From: Vogesella fluminis
GTDB lineage: Bacteria; Pseudomonadota; Gammaproteobacteria; Burkholderiales; Chromobacteriaceae
Reading direction: 5' to 3'
Length of the DNA: 64,000 nt
NCBI RefSeq assembly: GCF_014652335.1
Contig: NZ_BMYP01000009.1
Span: 1-64,000, forward strand
A program made the position numbers and the translations under genes. Below, one piece after another: positions 25,504-37,085 of the stretch; the stretch's first letter is position 1; each line of letters starts with the position of its first letter. The notes under the pieces were generated by a model. That model saw only the letters and a list, made by a program, of their open reading frames with translations, was not told the DNA's origin and ran no database searches.

Positions 25504-27666
25504 TTATTGGCGTCGTTCGGCCTGCAATACGACAGGGACCTGCTGGATCGCGGTCAGCACGTTTTCCAGATGGGTCAGGTTATCGACCTGCAGGCGGAAG
25601 TGGATGTGGATGAAGCCGTCGCCGCCATGGTTTTCCTGGGTGTCGACCGTTTCGATATTGGCCGAGGCGTGCGAGATGGCGGCGGCGATTTCGGCCAGCG
25701 CGCCGCGCTGGTTGTGCGCCAGCACGCTGATGTTGACGCCGAACATGCGGTCCTTCTGCGGCTCCCAGTTCACTTCCAGCAGCTTTTCCGGGTCGATGCG
25801 CGCGGCATTGCCACAGCCCTTGCGGTGCACCAGCAGCCCCTGGCCCTTGCTGATCACGCCGATGATGACATCGCCCGGGATCGGGTTGCAGCAGCTGGAC
25901 AGTTGCACCGCGCCGCCCTCGTTGCCGCGGATGGTGACCGGGCCGACGTCCGGGGTCTGCCCCAGCTGTTCGCCGGACAGTTCGAACAGCTTGCGCGCGA
26001 TCACGATCGCCAGCTGTTTGCCGGTGCCGATATCGGCCAAGAGGTCGTTGAAGCTGCGCTGGCGTTCACCCAGCGCGTGCAGCAGGCTGTCTTCCAGCTT
26101 CGGCGAGATGTCCAGCGGCGTCGGCGACAGCGCGCTGGCCGCCTGGCGCAGCAGCTTTTCGCCCAGCTGCACCGCGTCCTTCTGTTGCAGCGTTTTCAGG
26201 TAGTTGCGGATGCCGGAGCGGGCGCGGCCGCTCTGCACGAAATTGAGCCACGACGGGTTGGGCTTGGCCTGGGTAGAGGTGATGATCTCGACGGTGTCGC
26301 CGTTGCGCAGCACGGTGCGTAGCGGTACCAGGTTGAAATTGACGCGGCCGGCGATGCAGCGGTGGCCGATGTCGGTATGCACCGCGTAGGCAAAGTCGAC
26401 CGGGGTGGAACCTTGCGGCAGCACCATGATCTTGCCCTTCGGCGTGAAGACGTAGACTTCGTCCGGGAACAGGTCGATCTTGATGTGTTCCAGGAATTCG
26501 ATCGCGTCTTCGCTTTCTTCCTGCATGTCGAGGATGCTCTGCAGCCACTGGTGGGTGCGCTGCTTGGCGGCGTCGATGCTGGCATCGCCGGACTTGTACA
26601 TCCAGTGCGAGGCGACGCCGGCCTCGGCGACGGCGTTCATCTCCTGGGTACGGATCTGCATTTCCACCGGCGTGCCGTAAGGGCCGAACAGGGTGGTGTG
26701 CAGGCTCTGGTAACCGTTGCCCTTGGGGATGGCGATGTAGTCCTTGAACTTGCCGGGGATGGGCTTGTACAGGCTGTGCAGCGCGCCCAGCGTCAGGTAG
26801 CAGCTGGCGTTGTCCTTGACCACGATGCGGAAGCCGTAGATGTCGAGCACCTCGGAAAACGACAGGTGCTTTTCCTGCATCTTCTTGTAGATGCTGTACA
26901 GGTTCTTCTCGCGGCCCTTGATGGTGGCCTCGATATTGGCCTCGCCCAGCTTGTGGGTGACGGCCTGCAAAATCTTGTTGACCACTTCGCGGCGGTTGCC
27001 GCGCGCGGCGCGTACCGCCTTGGACAGCACGCTGTAGCGGTGCGGGTGCAAATGTTTGAACGCCAGGTCCTGCAGCTCGCGATAGACCTTGTTCAGGCCG
27101 ATGCGGTTGGCGATCGGGGCGTAGATTTCCAGCGTTTCCAGCGCGATGCGCTGGCGCTTGTCCTCGCGCATCGCGTCCAGGGTGCGCATATTGTGCAGCC
27201 GGTCGGCGAGCTTGACGATGATGACGCGGATGTCGCGCGCCATTGCCAGCACCATCTTGCGGAAGTTCTCCGCCTGCGCCGATTCCTTGGTCTGGTATTC
27301 CAGCCGCTCCAGCTTGGACAGGCCGTCGACCAGGTCGGCGATGGTGCGGCCGAACTTCTCGCTCAGCGTCGGCTTGCTGACGCCGGTGTCTTCCAGCACA
27401 TCGTGCATCAGCGCGGCGGCCAGGCCCTGCGCATCGAGGCGCCAGTCGGTGAGCATCGCCGCCACCGCCAGCGGGTGGGTGATGTAGGGCTCGCCGCTCT
27501 TGCGGGTCTGGCCTTCGTGCGCCTCGCGCGCGGTGGCGAACGCCTGCCGCAGCAGTTGCACGTCCTCCGGGCGCAGGTACTGGTTGGCCGCGTCGAACAG
27601 GGCTGCCGCCTCGGTATTAACGAGGACGTTGTAGTCGATGTGTTCGGCGGCGCTGTCCTGGCTCAT
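25504..27666 (-). CDS. spoT: Bifunctional (p)ppGpp synthetase/hydrolase SpoT
   Basis: A 720-residue RelA/SpoT protein. The N-terminal HD hydrolase is intact ([13 protein letters not shown]...LMHDVLEDT), followed by the synthetase domain ([14 protein letters not shown]...[20 protein letters not shown]), a TGS domain near residue 400 ([28 protein letters not shown]) and a C-terminal ACT domain. An intact HD domain and the partner rpoZ mark it as SpoT rather than RelA. It sets the alarmone level in starvation. Confidence 0.96.
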   Translation of the reverse strand: MSQDSAAEHIDYNVLVNTEAAALFDAANQYLRPEDVQLLRQAFATAREAHEGQTRKSGEPYITHPLAVAAMLTDWRLDAQGLAAALMHDVLEDTGVSKPTLSEKFGRTIADLVDGLSKLERLEYQTKESAQAENFRKMVLAMARDIRVIIVKLADRLHNMRTLDAMREDKRQRIALETLEIYAPIANRIGLNKVYRELQDLAFKHLHPHRYSVLSKAVRAARGNRREVVNKILQAVTHKLGEANIEATIKGREKNLYSIYKKMQEKHLSFSEVLDIYGFRIVVKDNASCYLTLGALHSLYKPIPGKFKDYIAIPKGNGYQSLHTTLFGPYGTPVEMQIRTQEMNAVAEAGVASHWMYKSGDASIDAAKQRTHQWLQSILDMQEESEDAIEFLEHIKIDLFPDEVYVFTPKGKIMVLPQGSTPVDFAYAVHTDIGHRCIAGRVNFNLVPLRTVLRNGDTVEIITSTQAKPNPSWLNFVQSGRARSGIRNYLKTLQQKDAVQLGEKLLRQAASALSPTPLDISPKLEDSLLHALGERQRSFNDLLADIGTGKQLAIVIARKLFELSGEQLGQTPDVGPVTIRGNEGGAVQLSSCCNPIPGDVIIGVISKGQGLLVHRKGCGNAARIDPEKLLEVNWEPQKDRMFGVNISVLAHNQRGALAEIAAAISHASANIETVDTQENHGGDGFIHIHFRLQVDNLTHLENVLTAIQQVPVVLQAERRQ
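27582..27591 (+). repeat. Dispersed repeat core (10 bases), coding
   Basis: GGTTGGCCGC in spoT (A-A-N-Q). Short enough to be partly chance. Confidence 0.4.
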
Positions 27667-27674
27667 GTTGCGGC

Positions 27675-27881
27675 TTACGACTTGTTGCGGGTCAGGATCT
27701 CGCGGCCGATGTGGCCGGCGGCGATTTCACGCAGCGCGACCACGGTCGGCTTGTTGCGGCCCTGGTCCACGAAGGTGGTGGCGCCGGAGGCAACCTGGCG
27801 GGCGCGGTAGGAGGCGGCCAGGGTCAGGTCAAAGCGGTTATGGATGCGGTCCAGGCAATCATCAACGGTAATGCGGGCCAT
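27675..27881 (-). CDS. rpoZ: RNA polymerase omega subunit
   Basis: A 68-residue protein starting [29 protein letters not shown], the canonical omega sequence with the conserved NRF(D/E)L and ALREIAAG segments. It aids beta-prime folding and forms part of a ppGpp site on polymerase. The gene order gmk-rpoZ-spoT is classical. It lies 8 bp before spoT. Confidence 0.97.
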   Translation of the reverse strand: MARITVDDCLDRIHNRFDLTLAASYRARQVASGATTFVDQGRNKPTVVALREIAAGHIGREILTRNKS

Positions 27882-27945
27882 GAAGGGTGTCTCCCGAGAA
27901 GGTAATGCAAAAAATAATGGGGTTGTGGCGGTGGCTCTGCAAGTA

Positions 27946-28572
27946 TCAGGCCGGCGTCTGCATTGCGGCAATCGCTGCCTGATGGTGACGGCATTGCCGC
28001 TCGCCGCGCAAGCGCTGGCTGCGGATGACGCTGATCAGGTCCAGTCGCGCCTGTTCGAAATCGTCGTTGACGATCAGGTAGTCGTACTCGGCGACCTGGT
28101 CGATCTCGGCGCGCGCTTCGGACAGGCGGCGGGCGATGACCTCCTCGCTGTCGGTGGCGCGGCCGCGCAGGCGGGTTGCCAGTTCCGTGATCGACGGCGG
28201 CAGGATGAACACCGACACCGCGTCCGGGAATGCCTCGCGCACCTGGCGCGCGCCCTGCCAGTCGATCTCCAGCAGGATGTCGCGGCCTGCGGCCAACCTT
28301 TCGCGCAGCCAGCGCTTGCTGGTGCCGTAGTAGTTGCCGTAGACCTCGGCGTATTCGAGGAAATCACCGGCGGCGATCATGTTTTCGAACGTGGCGCGAT
28401 CGCTAAAATGGTAGTGCCTGCCGTTTTCTTCACCGGTGCGCGGGGCGCGGGTGGTATAGGACACGGAGAGTTCGACACTGGGTTCAGCTTGCAGCAGCGC
28501 GCTGACCAGCGAGGTTTTGCCGGCTCCGGACGGGGCGACCACGATGAAAATCGTGCCGTTTGTTTGCGACAT
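27946..28572 (-). CDS. gmk: Guanylate kinase
   Basis: A 208-residue nucleotide kinase with P-loop [11 protein letters not shown] (about 13-23) and the GMP-binding [21 protein letters not shown] segment. It converts GMP to GDP. The start ATG at 28572 gives the normal N-terminus; the frame extends upstream without support. It contains an exact dispersed 13-mer (E-R-L-A-A). Confidence 0.97.
   Translation of the reverse strand: MSQTNGTIFIVVAPSGAGKTSLVSALLQAEPSVELSVSYTTRAPRTGEENGRHYHFSDRATFENMIAAGDFLEYAEVYGNYYGTSKRWLRERLAAGRDILLEIDWQGARQVREAFPDAVSVFILPPSITELATRLRGRATDSEEVIARRLSEARAEIDQVAEYDYLIVNDDFEQARLDLISVIRSQRLRGERQCRHHQAAIAAMQTPA
28288..28300 (-). repeat. Dispersed 13-mer, coding copy
   Basis: Exact copy in gmk (R-L-A-A). 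Confidence 0.9.
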
Positions 28573-28736
28573 GAGGCTTCCTGCCAACGATCGGAAATAA
28601 TATTTCAGGATACCACAAGGGGCATTGTTGGTTAAGTGCCGCGCAGCAGTGCATCTCGCCGAGCGTGAAACGGGCGTTTCAGTTAAAATCGCGCGTTTTG
28701 TCAGAAACTTGTCTGCGTAATCTGAGGGATAACACA

Positions 28737-30032
28737 ATGCTGCTGGAAAGCTTTTTCAAGCTGAAAGAGCACGGCACCGACGTGAGAACGGAGGTCATCG
28801 CCGGCTTTACCACCTTCCTGACCATGGCCTACATCGTCATCGTCAATCCGGCAATCCTGTCGCTCACCGGCATGGATTTCAATGCCGTGTTCGTGGCCAC
28901 CTGCCTTGCGGCGGCGCTGGGCACCGGCATCATGGGCCTGGTCGCCAACTACCCGATCGCGCTGGCGCCGGGCATGGGCCTGAACGCCTACTTTACCTTC
29001 ACCGTGGTGCAAGGCATGGGCGTGCCGTGGCAGGCGGCGCTGGGCGCGGTATTCATCTCCGGCATCGTGTTCCTGGCGGTGAGCCTGTTCAAGGTGCGCG
29101 AGGCGATCGTCAACGCCATTCCGCAGTCGCTGAAGTTCGCCATCTCCGCCGGTGTCGGCCTGTTCCTCGCCATCATCGCACTGAAGAATGCCGGCGTGGT
29201 GGCCGATCATCCGGCCACGCTGGTGACGCTGGGCAACCTGCACGACCCGAAAGTGCTGCTCGCCATCCTCGGCTTCTTCATCATCGTGGCGCTGGAATAT
29301 CGCCGCGTGCACGGCTCCATCATCATCGGCATCCTGGCGGTGACGGTGCTGTCGGTGGCGCTGGGCCTGTCCAGCTTTGAGGGCGTGGTGGCGCCGGTGC
29401 CGAGCATGGCGCCGACGCTGATGGCGATGGACCTGAATGGTGCGCTGACCGCCGGCCTCTTGGGCGTGATCTTCGTGTTCTTCTTTGTCGACCTGTTCGA
29501 TACCACCGGCACCCTGGTCGGCGTGTCGCACCGTGCCGGCCTGCTGGACAAGGACGGCAAGTTGCCGCGCCTGAAGCGTGCGCTGATGGCCGACTCAATC
29601 GCCATTACCGCCGGTGCGGTGATGGGCACTTCGTCGACCACCGCCTATATTGAATCGGCAGCCGGTACCGCCGTCGGCGGCCGTACCGGGCTGACTGCGC
29701 TGGTGGTGGCGATCCTGTTCCTCGCCTGCCTGTGGATCTCGCCGCTGGCGAAGACGGTGCCGGCCTACGCCACCGCGCCGGCGCTGTGCTACGTCGCGGT
29801 GCTGATGACGCGCGGCCTGGCCGAGATCGACTGGGACGACCTGACCGAATCGGCACCGGCGGTGATGACCGCGGTGGCGATGCCGTTCACCTTCTCCATC
29901 GCCGACGGCATCGCCTTCGGCTTCATCAGCTACGCCGTGATCAAGATCCTGGCCGGCCGTTTTGCCGACCTGAAGCCGGCGGTGCTGGTGATCGCCGGGC
30001 TGTGGGTCGTGAAACTGGCATTCTTCCACTAA
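28737..30032 (+). CDS. Purine (guanine/hypoxanthine) permease, AzgA-type NCS2
   Basis: A 431-residue permease with about 12-13 membrane helices. It starts with the GTDVRTEVIAGFTTFLTMAYIVIVNP signature of the AzgA subgroup and has the SADSIAITAGAVMGTSSTTAYIESAAG-like NCS2 core around residue 285. It takes up guanine, hypoxanthine or adenine with protons. GAGGG lies 9 bases before ATG 28737. Adjacent apt (9 bp downstream) supports a base-salvage role, adenine included. Confidence 0.92.
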   Translation: MLLESFFKLKEHGTDVRTEVIAGFTTFLTMAYIVIVNPAILSLTGMDFNAVFVATCLAAALGTGIMGLVANYPIALAPGMGLNAYFTFTVVQGMGVPWQAALGAVFISGIVFLAVSLFKVREAIVNAIPQSLKFAISAGVGLFLAIIALKNAGVVADHPATLVTLGNLHDPKVLLAILGFFIIVALEYRRVHGSIIIGILAVTVLSVALGLSSFEGVVAPVPSMAPTLMAMDLNGALTAGLLGVIFVFFFVDLFDTTGTLVGVSHRAGLLDKDGKLPRLKRALMADSIAITAGAVMGTSSTTAYIESAAGTAVGGRTGLTALVVAILFLACLWISPLAKTVPAYATAPALCYVAVLMTRGLAEIDWDDLTESAPAVMTAVAMPFTFSIADGIAFGFISYAVIKILAGRFADLKPAVLVIAGLWVVKLAFFH

Positions 30033-30044
30033 GGCACCGAATTG

Positions 30045-30602
30045 ATGGAAAACCTGAGCAATCTGGACTACGCCAGCTACCTGAAGGGCTGGATCCGTAC
30101 CGTACCGAACTGGCCGAGCGAGGGGGTGATGTTCCGCGACATCACGCCGCTGCTGCAGAACCCGAAGACCTTCCGCATGCTGATCGACATCTTCGTGCAC
30201 CGCTACATGGGCGAGCGCATCGACATGGTGGCGGGGCTGGACGCGCGCGGCTTCATCATCGGCTCGGTGCTGGCCTACGAGCTGAACGTCGGCTTCGTGC
30301 CGATCCGCAAGAAGGGCAAGCTGCCGTTCACCACCGTGGCCGAGGAGTACGAGCTGGAGTACGGCAACGCCACCGTGGAGATGCATACCGACGCGGTGAA
30401 GCCGGGCGACCGCGTGGTGCTGATTGACGACCTGATCGCCACCGGCGGCACCATGATGGCCGGCTACAAGCTGCTGCAGCGCCTGGGCGCCGAGGTGGTC
30501 GAGACCGCCGGCATCATCGAGCTGCCGGAGTTGGGCGGCGGCGAACTGATGCGCGATCTGAACATCCCGCTGTTCACGGTGTGCTCGTTCGACGGCCACT
30601 GA
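30045..30602 (+). CDS. apt: Adenine phosphoribosyltransferase
   Basis: A 185-residue type I PRTase. The PRPP-binding motif is [17 protein letters not shown] (about 126-142); [11 protein letters not shown] (about 65-75) binds the base. It salvages adenine to AMP. The ATG at 30045 is preferred over the TTG directly before it. It is in one operon with the purine permease and followed by a strong terminator. Confidence 0.96.
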   Translation: MENLSNLDYASYLKGWIRTVPNWPSEGVMFRDITPLLQNPKTFRMLIDIFVHRYMGERIDMVAGLDARGFIIGSVLAYELNVGFVPIRKKGKLPFTTVAEEYELEYGNATVEMHTDAVKPGDRVVLIDDLIATGGTMMAGYKLLQRLGAEVVETAGIIELPELGGGELMRDLNIPLFTVCSFDGH

Positions 30603-30625
30603 GCGTGATGACAGCCTGAACCGAC

Positions 30626-30663
30626 AACCGGCAGTGCCCTCTTGGGGCCTGCCGGTTTTTTTA
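30626..30663 (+). terminator. Rho-independent terminator of apt
   Basis: A 9-bp stem (30626-30634 with 30649-30657) followed by seven T. Confidence 0.9.
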
Positions 30664-30665
30664 TG

Positions 30666-30703
30666 GCCAAGGTTGGCCGCAAGGGCTTGCGGCCAACCTT
30701 GGC
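30666..30703. repeat. Near-perfect hairpin of two facing dispersed 13-mers
   Basis: Exact copies at 30669-30681 (+) and 30688-30700 (-) extend to 18-bp arms with a 2-base loop. It lies between the apt terminator and the converging chemoreceptor gene, whose only obvious 3' stem-loop it is. Confidence 0.95.
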
Positions 30704-30709
30704 GTGCCG

Positions 30710-32692
30710 TTACAGCTTGAAGCGCTCGATGCGCTGCTGCAGCTCGTCCGCCAGCTGGCGCAGCTGCCCGGTGGCACGGGTGGCGTGCAGCACCGACTGG
30801 TCGGTGCCGTCTATCATGTCGTGGATCTGCGCCACATTGCGCGCGATGTCGTGGCTGGCACCGGATTGCTGGGCGGTGGCGCTGGCGATGCCGACCACGG
30901 TGCGCATCACCTGCTGGTTGTGGTGGTGGATGCCGGCGATGGCGGCGGCAGCGCGTTCCGCCTGCTGCACGCCGGTTTCCACCTGGCGGATGGCGGCGTT
31001 CATGCTGTCGTTGGCGTTGCGGGTCTCGTCCTGCACCTGGCGGATGCTGGCGGCGATTTCCACGGTGGCGCCGGCGCTGCGCTCGGCCAGCTTGCGCACC
31101 TCGTCGGCGACCACGGCGAAGCCGCGCCCCTGTTCGCCGGCGCGCGCGGCCTCGATCGCCGCGTTCAGCGCCAGCAGGTTGGTCTGCTCGGCGATGTCGC
31201 GGATCACCTGCACCACGTGGCTGATCTGGCCGGAGCGCTGTTCCAGCCCGGCCAGCACGCCGCTGAGCTGGCGGATGGTGTCGGCGATGCGCGCGATCCC
31301 GCTGGCGGTGGCGTGCACGCTGTCGGCGACCTGTTCCGCCTCCTGGCCGGCCTCGCGCACGCTGTCTTCGGCGACGCGGGCGGAGTCGGCGATGTGGCTG
31401 ATGCTGACCGACAGCTGCTCGATGGCGGCGGCGGTGGCGGTGGCGGCCACCGCTTGCTGCTGCGAGCGGGCGCTGATGTCGCCGGTTTCGCCGGCCAGCG
31501 CGCGGGTGGCGTGGTGCACGGCGCCGACCCGTTCGCGCACCTCCAGCAGCATCTGGCGCAGCGACTGACTGAAGCGGTTGAAGGCGCCGGCGGAGGCGCC
31601 GATCTCGTCGCGGCCGCGGATCGCCAGCTCGCGGGTGAGGTCGCCGTCGCCGGTGGCCAGCGCGCTCAGCGCCTGCTGCAGCCGCGTCAGCGGGGCGGTC
31701 AGCCGGTGCAGCAGCGTGCCGAGCACCAGCAGGATCAGCAGCAGCGCGCCGAGGCTGAACAGGATGGTGTCGCGGGTGGCGGCACGGCTGTCGGCCAGCG
31801 CGCTGTCCAGCGGGATCGAGATGCGTACCGCCCACGCGTTGCGGATGTTGCCGACGCGCATCGGCTCGATGTAGTGCAGCACCTGTGCGTCGTCGACGTA
31901 CTGCAGGCTGGCGCCGCTGCGGATCGCGCGCCGCGCTGCCGCCGGCAGCCCCGCGTCCGCCTTGCCGACCAGCGTCTTGTCGCCGGCGCCGAGCACCATG
32001 CCCTTGCCGGAGTAGATGGTCATGAAGCCGCTGTCGTAGGGCTTGATCGCGGCGGCGACCGCCTGCAGCTGCTCCAGGCTGAAGTCGAGGCCGGCGACGC
32101 CGACGAAGCGGCCGTCATCAAGGATGGGGTAGGACAGCGTCGCCATCAGCACCTTGATGTCGTGGTCCTCGTACGGCTCGGTCAGCACCGGCTGCAGGCT
32201 GTGCTTCGGCCCGTCGTAGTACTCGCTGCCGTCGGTGTCCTCCGAGCCCCACACCACGTCCTCCTGGCCGCCCTTGCGGAACCAGTAGCTGCCGGCGCGG
32301 CCGCTGGCGCCGTTTTCCGGCTGCCCGGCCAGCTCGCTGTCGCGCCCGTCCAGCGCGTTCGGCTCCCAGCCTAGGAACACGCCGATGGCCTGCGGGTTGG
32401 TCTGCATCAGCCGGCGGGTGTGGGCGCCGGCAAGGGTGCGGGCGTTGGCCGGCGCGCCGCGTTTAAGCACCAGTGCATAGGCGGCGAGGTCCTTGGCGGT
32501 GGTGTAGGCGGCTTCCAGGCGCTGGTTGAGTTTGGCGGCCTCGTTGGCGGCCAGCAGGCGGGTGGCGGCCAGCACGTGCTGTTCCGCCTGTTGCGCGGAG
32601 AGGCGGGCGTTGACGCCGATGATCAGGCTGAAGCCGCCCAGAACGAGCAGGCCGGTGCCCAGCAGCAGCTTGGCCTTGATGGTGTCGAACAT
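30710..32692 (-). CDS. Methyl-accepting chemotaxis protein (double Cache sensor)
   Basis: A 660-residue chemoreceptor. A membrane helix at about 7-29 is followed by a large periplasmic sensor (about 30-290) of double-Cache type ([28 protein letters not shown]), a second membrane helix (about 300-320), a HAMP linker and the methyl-accepting coiled coil. The hairpin tip reads [38 protein letters not shown]. It controls CheA. The ligand is unknown; dCache sensors often bind amino or organic acids. Confidence 0.93.
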   Translation of the reverse strand: MFDTIKAKLLLGTGLLVLGGFSLIIGVNARLSAQQAEQHVLAATRLLAANEAAKLNQRLEAAYTTAKDLAAYALVLKRGAPANARTLAGAHTRRLMQTNPQAIGVFLGWEPNALDGRDSELAGQPENGASGRAGSYWFRKGGQEDVVWGSEDTDGSEYYDGPKHSLQPVLTEPYEDHDIKVLMATLSYPILDDGRFVGVAGLDFSLEQLQAVAAAIKPYDSGFMTIYSGKGMVLGAGDKTLVGKADAGLPAAARRAIRSGASLQYVDDAQVLHYIEPMRVGNIRNAWAVRISIPLDSALADSRAATRDTILFSLGALLLILLVLGTLLHRLTAPLTRLQQALSALATGDGDLTRELAIRGRDEIGASAGAFNRFSQSLRQMLLEVRERVGAVHHATRALAGETGDISARSQQQAVAATATAAAIEQLSVSISHIADSARVAEDSVREAGQEAEQVADSVHATASGIARIADTIRQLSGVLAGLEQRSGQISHVVQVIRDIAEQTNLLALNAAIEAARAGEQGRGFAVVADEVRKLAERSAGATVEIAASIRQVQDETRNANDSMNAAIRQVETGVQQAERAAAAIAGIHHHNQQVMRTVVGIASATAQQSGASHDIARNVAQIHDMIDGTDQSVLHATRATGQLRQLADELQQRIERFKL

Positions 32693-32849
32693 GGTCTTCC
32701 TTGTCGCGGCAGCGGGGTTGTGGTGGTGCGGGTCGGCTGATGATAGGCGGCGGCGAGGCGGAAGATAAAGCGACGAGTGTTTAATATTTTAAATTAATGC
32801 GTGACGAATGACGTTTGTGCAACAGTTTTGTTAAACGCAAATGGCCGTA

Positions 32850-32885
32850 AAAGAACCGCCGTGACTGCTGTTGCAGTCACGGCGG
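32850..32885 (-). terminator. Terminator of murA
   Basis: A perfect 13-bp stem (32856-32868 with 32873-32885, loop TGTT), then TTCTTTTA on the minus strand, 20 bp past the murA stop. Confidence 0.7.
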
Positions 32886-32904
32886 CGGTGTGGCTGTTTA
32901 AGAT

Positions 32905-34173
<1,269 letters not shown>

Positions 34174-34419
34174 TTAGCCTTGTTGCTGTGCCCATTCTTC
34201 CGGGCTGAGGGTTTTCATTCCCAGTGCGTGGATTTCGGCACGCATGCGGTCGCCGAGTGCCTGGTACACCAGTTGATGACGCTGGACACGGTTGCGGCCG
34301 GAGAATTCCGCGCTGACGATCACCGCCTCAAAGTGGCTGCCGTCATCGCCACGTACGTCGATGTAGTCACAGGCAAGTCCGGCGAGAATGACTTCCTTGA
34401 TATAGTCTGCACTTACCAT
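34174..34419 (-). CDS. BolA-family protein (IbaG-like)
   Basis: An 81-residue BolA-fold protein: GDDGSHFEAVIVSAEFSGRNRVQRHQLVYQAL contains the conserved HF and R-x-x-R-H segments. Such proteins partner monothiol glutaredoxins in iron-sulfur handling. Placement before murA matches IbaG (YrbA). The start at 34419 is the second ATG of the frame, giving the usual short N-terminus. Confidence 0.88.
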   Translation of the reverse strand: MVSADYIKEVILAGLACDYIDVRGDDGSHFEAVIVSAEFSGRNRVQRHQLVYQALGDRMRAEIHALGMKTLSPEEWAQQQG

Positions 34420-34473
34420 TTTGGGTCCTGTCTTCAGATAGTTGTCATGGTGCGGCACGCGGGGTGCCGCTGT

Positions 34474-35228
34474 TCAATGGCGAAGCTTGTAGCCGCTGAC
34501 GATCAGCCGCATCAACCACGCCGACAGCGCGACGAAGCAGCCGCCGACCACCGCCAGCGACAGCCACGGTGAGACATCGGCCTGGCCGAAGAAACCATAG
34601 CGGAAGCCGTCGATCATGTAGAACACCGGGTTGAGGTGGGAGACGCCGCGCCAGAGCGGCGGCAGGCTGTTGATGGAGTAGAACACGCCGGACAGGAAGG
34701 TCAGCGGCATGATCAGGAAGTTCTGGAATGCGGCCAGCTGGTCGAACTTGTCGGCCCAGATGCCGGCCATGATGCCCAGTGCGCCGAGCACGCCGCAGCC
34801 GAGCACGGCAAAGGCCAGCAGCCACAGCGGTTGCGCCGGCAGCGGCAACCCGAACCCGGCAGTGACCAGCAGCACGCCAGCGCCGACGGCCAGCCCGCGC
34901 ACGATGGATGCCAGCAGGTAGGCGCCAAAAAATGCCGGCGCGCTCAAGGGCGGCAGCAGCAGGAATACGATACTGCCGGTGATCTTGGACTGGATCAGGC
35001 TGGACGAGCTGTTGGCGAACGCATTCTGCGCCATCGACATCATCGCGAGGCCGGGGATCAGGAAGGCGGTGTAGCTGACGCCGGGATAGGCTTCGACATG
35101 CTGCGACAGCACGTGGGAGAAGATCATCTGGTATAGCAGCGCGGTCAGCACCGGTGCCATTACCGTCTGGAAGCCGACCTTCCAGAAGCGCAGGATCTCC
35201 TTCTTCAGCAGGGTCACAAAGCTGTACA

Positions 35229-35229
<1 letters not shown>
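34474..35229 (-). CDS. ABC-2 type exporter permease
   Basis: A 251-residue membrane protein with six hydrophobic segments typical of ABC-2 permeases (start MYSFVTLLKKEILRFWKVGFQTVMAP; C-terminal FMIDGFRYGFFGQ-like region). It overlaps the ATPase gene stop, so the two make one exporter of the YadH/YadG kind. The exported substrate is unknown. Neighbouring murA and the BolA-like gene are often found with this pair in betaproteobacteria. Confidence 0.88.
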
Positions 35230-36131
<902 letters not shown>

Positions 36132-36171
36132 GTACAGGGGGGCGGAAGGCGTAAAGACGCGGAGTATAACG

Positions 36172-36822
36172 CTATTCAGCAGCGCATGGCAGGGGTTGCA
36201 GCCAGCAGCGCTCCTTGAAAATGCCTTCAAAATAAGGGCTTAACAGCGCGGACAGATTATGGTGGATGGTGCGGTCGTCCTGTGCCAGCAACCAGCTGTG
36301 AATCAGGCCGCCGTACAGGCTGTGCAGGCCGATGGCGGCCAATTTGGGATCGATATCGTCGCGCAGCAGATGCTGTTCCTGCGCACATTGCAGCACCTGC
36401 TGCAGCTTGGCCTGTTTTTCCTGGGTCCAGCTGATCTGCTCCAGCAGCAGCGGCGCCATTTCGCCGACCTGCTCGCAGCCGAGGTGGTGAATGCCGCAGA
36501 TGCGGCGGAGGCGCGGATTGTCGTGCAGCAGCGCGAACATGGCGTGGCCGTGCTGCCACAGCCGCGTTGCCGGGTTGACGTTGCTGTCGAGCAGGCGCGC
36601 GTCGAGGATTTCCAGCTCCGGGATGATGCGGTCGCACAGCGCGTTGAACAGGTCGAGCTTGTTGGAAAAGTGCCAGTAGATCGCGCCGCGGGTCAGCCCG
36701 GCGGCGGCGGCGATGTCGGCAAGCGAGGTCCCGGCGACACCTTTTTCCCAGAATACCTGTTCGGCGGTATCCAGCAGCAGGTGGCGGGTTTGCTCGGCTT
36801 CTTCTCGGGTTTTGCGTGCCAT
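36172..36822 (-). CDS. TetR-family repressor of the RND efflux operon (AcrR/TtgR-like)
   Basis: A 216-residue protein with N-terminal helix-turn-helix (TSLADIAAAAGLTRGAIYWHFSNKLDLF, about 33-60), the form seen in AcrR, MexZ and TtgR, then an all-helical ligand domain. It is divergent from the efflux operon, with an AcrR-type palindrome in the gap. It should bind drug-like compounds and release the operator. I chose ATG 36822; a TTG at 36843 could add seven residues. Confidence 0.9.
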   Translation of the reverse strand: MARKTREEAEQTRHLLLDTAEQVFWEKGVAGTSLADIAAAAGLTRGAIYWHFSNKLDLFNALCDRIIPELEILDARLLDSNVNPATRLWQHGHAMFALLHDNPRLRRICGIHHLGCEQVGEMAPLLLEQISWTQEKQAKLQQVLQCAQEQHLLRDDIDPKLAAIGLHSLYGGLIHSWLLAQDDRTIHHNLSALLSPYFEGIFKERCWLQPLPCAAE

Positions 36823-36895
36823 GTTCTCGAAAGGGTTATTCAACGCGGCGTAAGGATAGCGTTAAAGCCACCATTGCGCTGGTTGATTTGTTTAC

Positions 36896-36917
36896 ATACA
36901 TACACGAATGTATGTAT
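36896..36917. promoter_or_regulatory. AcrR/TtgR-type operator
   Basis: ATACATACA, four bases, TGTATGTAT: a perfect 9-bp inverted repeat in the divergent gap. It matches the family operator described upstream of acrAB in enterics (TACATACATNNNNGAATGTATG-like). Confidence 0.8.
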
Positions 36918-37085
36918 TATGGCGCAAATTTGTCGCATTGTCTGTACCGGAATTCGGAAACGCGTCCTGGCAAGCGGCTGTCCAGCACGATTGCATGTTA
37001 TATGGCCGGTTGGCATTTTTTGACCGGCACGCAGCGCGCAGACGGCTGTTGCCTATGTACGACGCACACATCAAGGAGATCTCGG

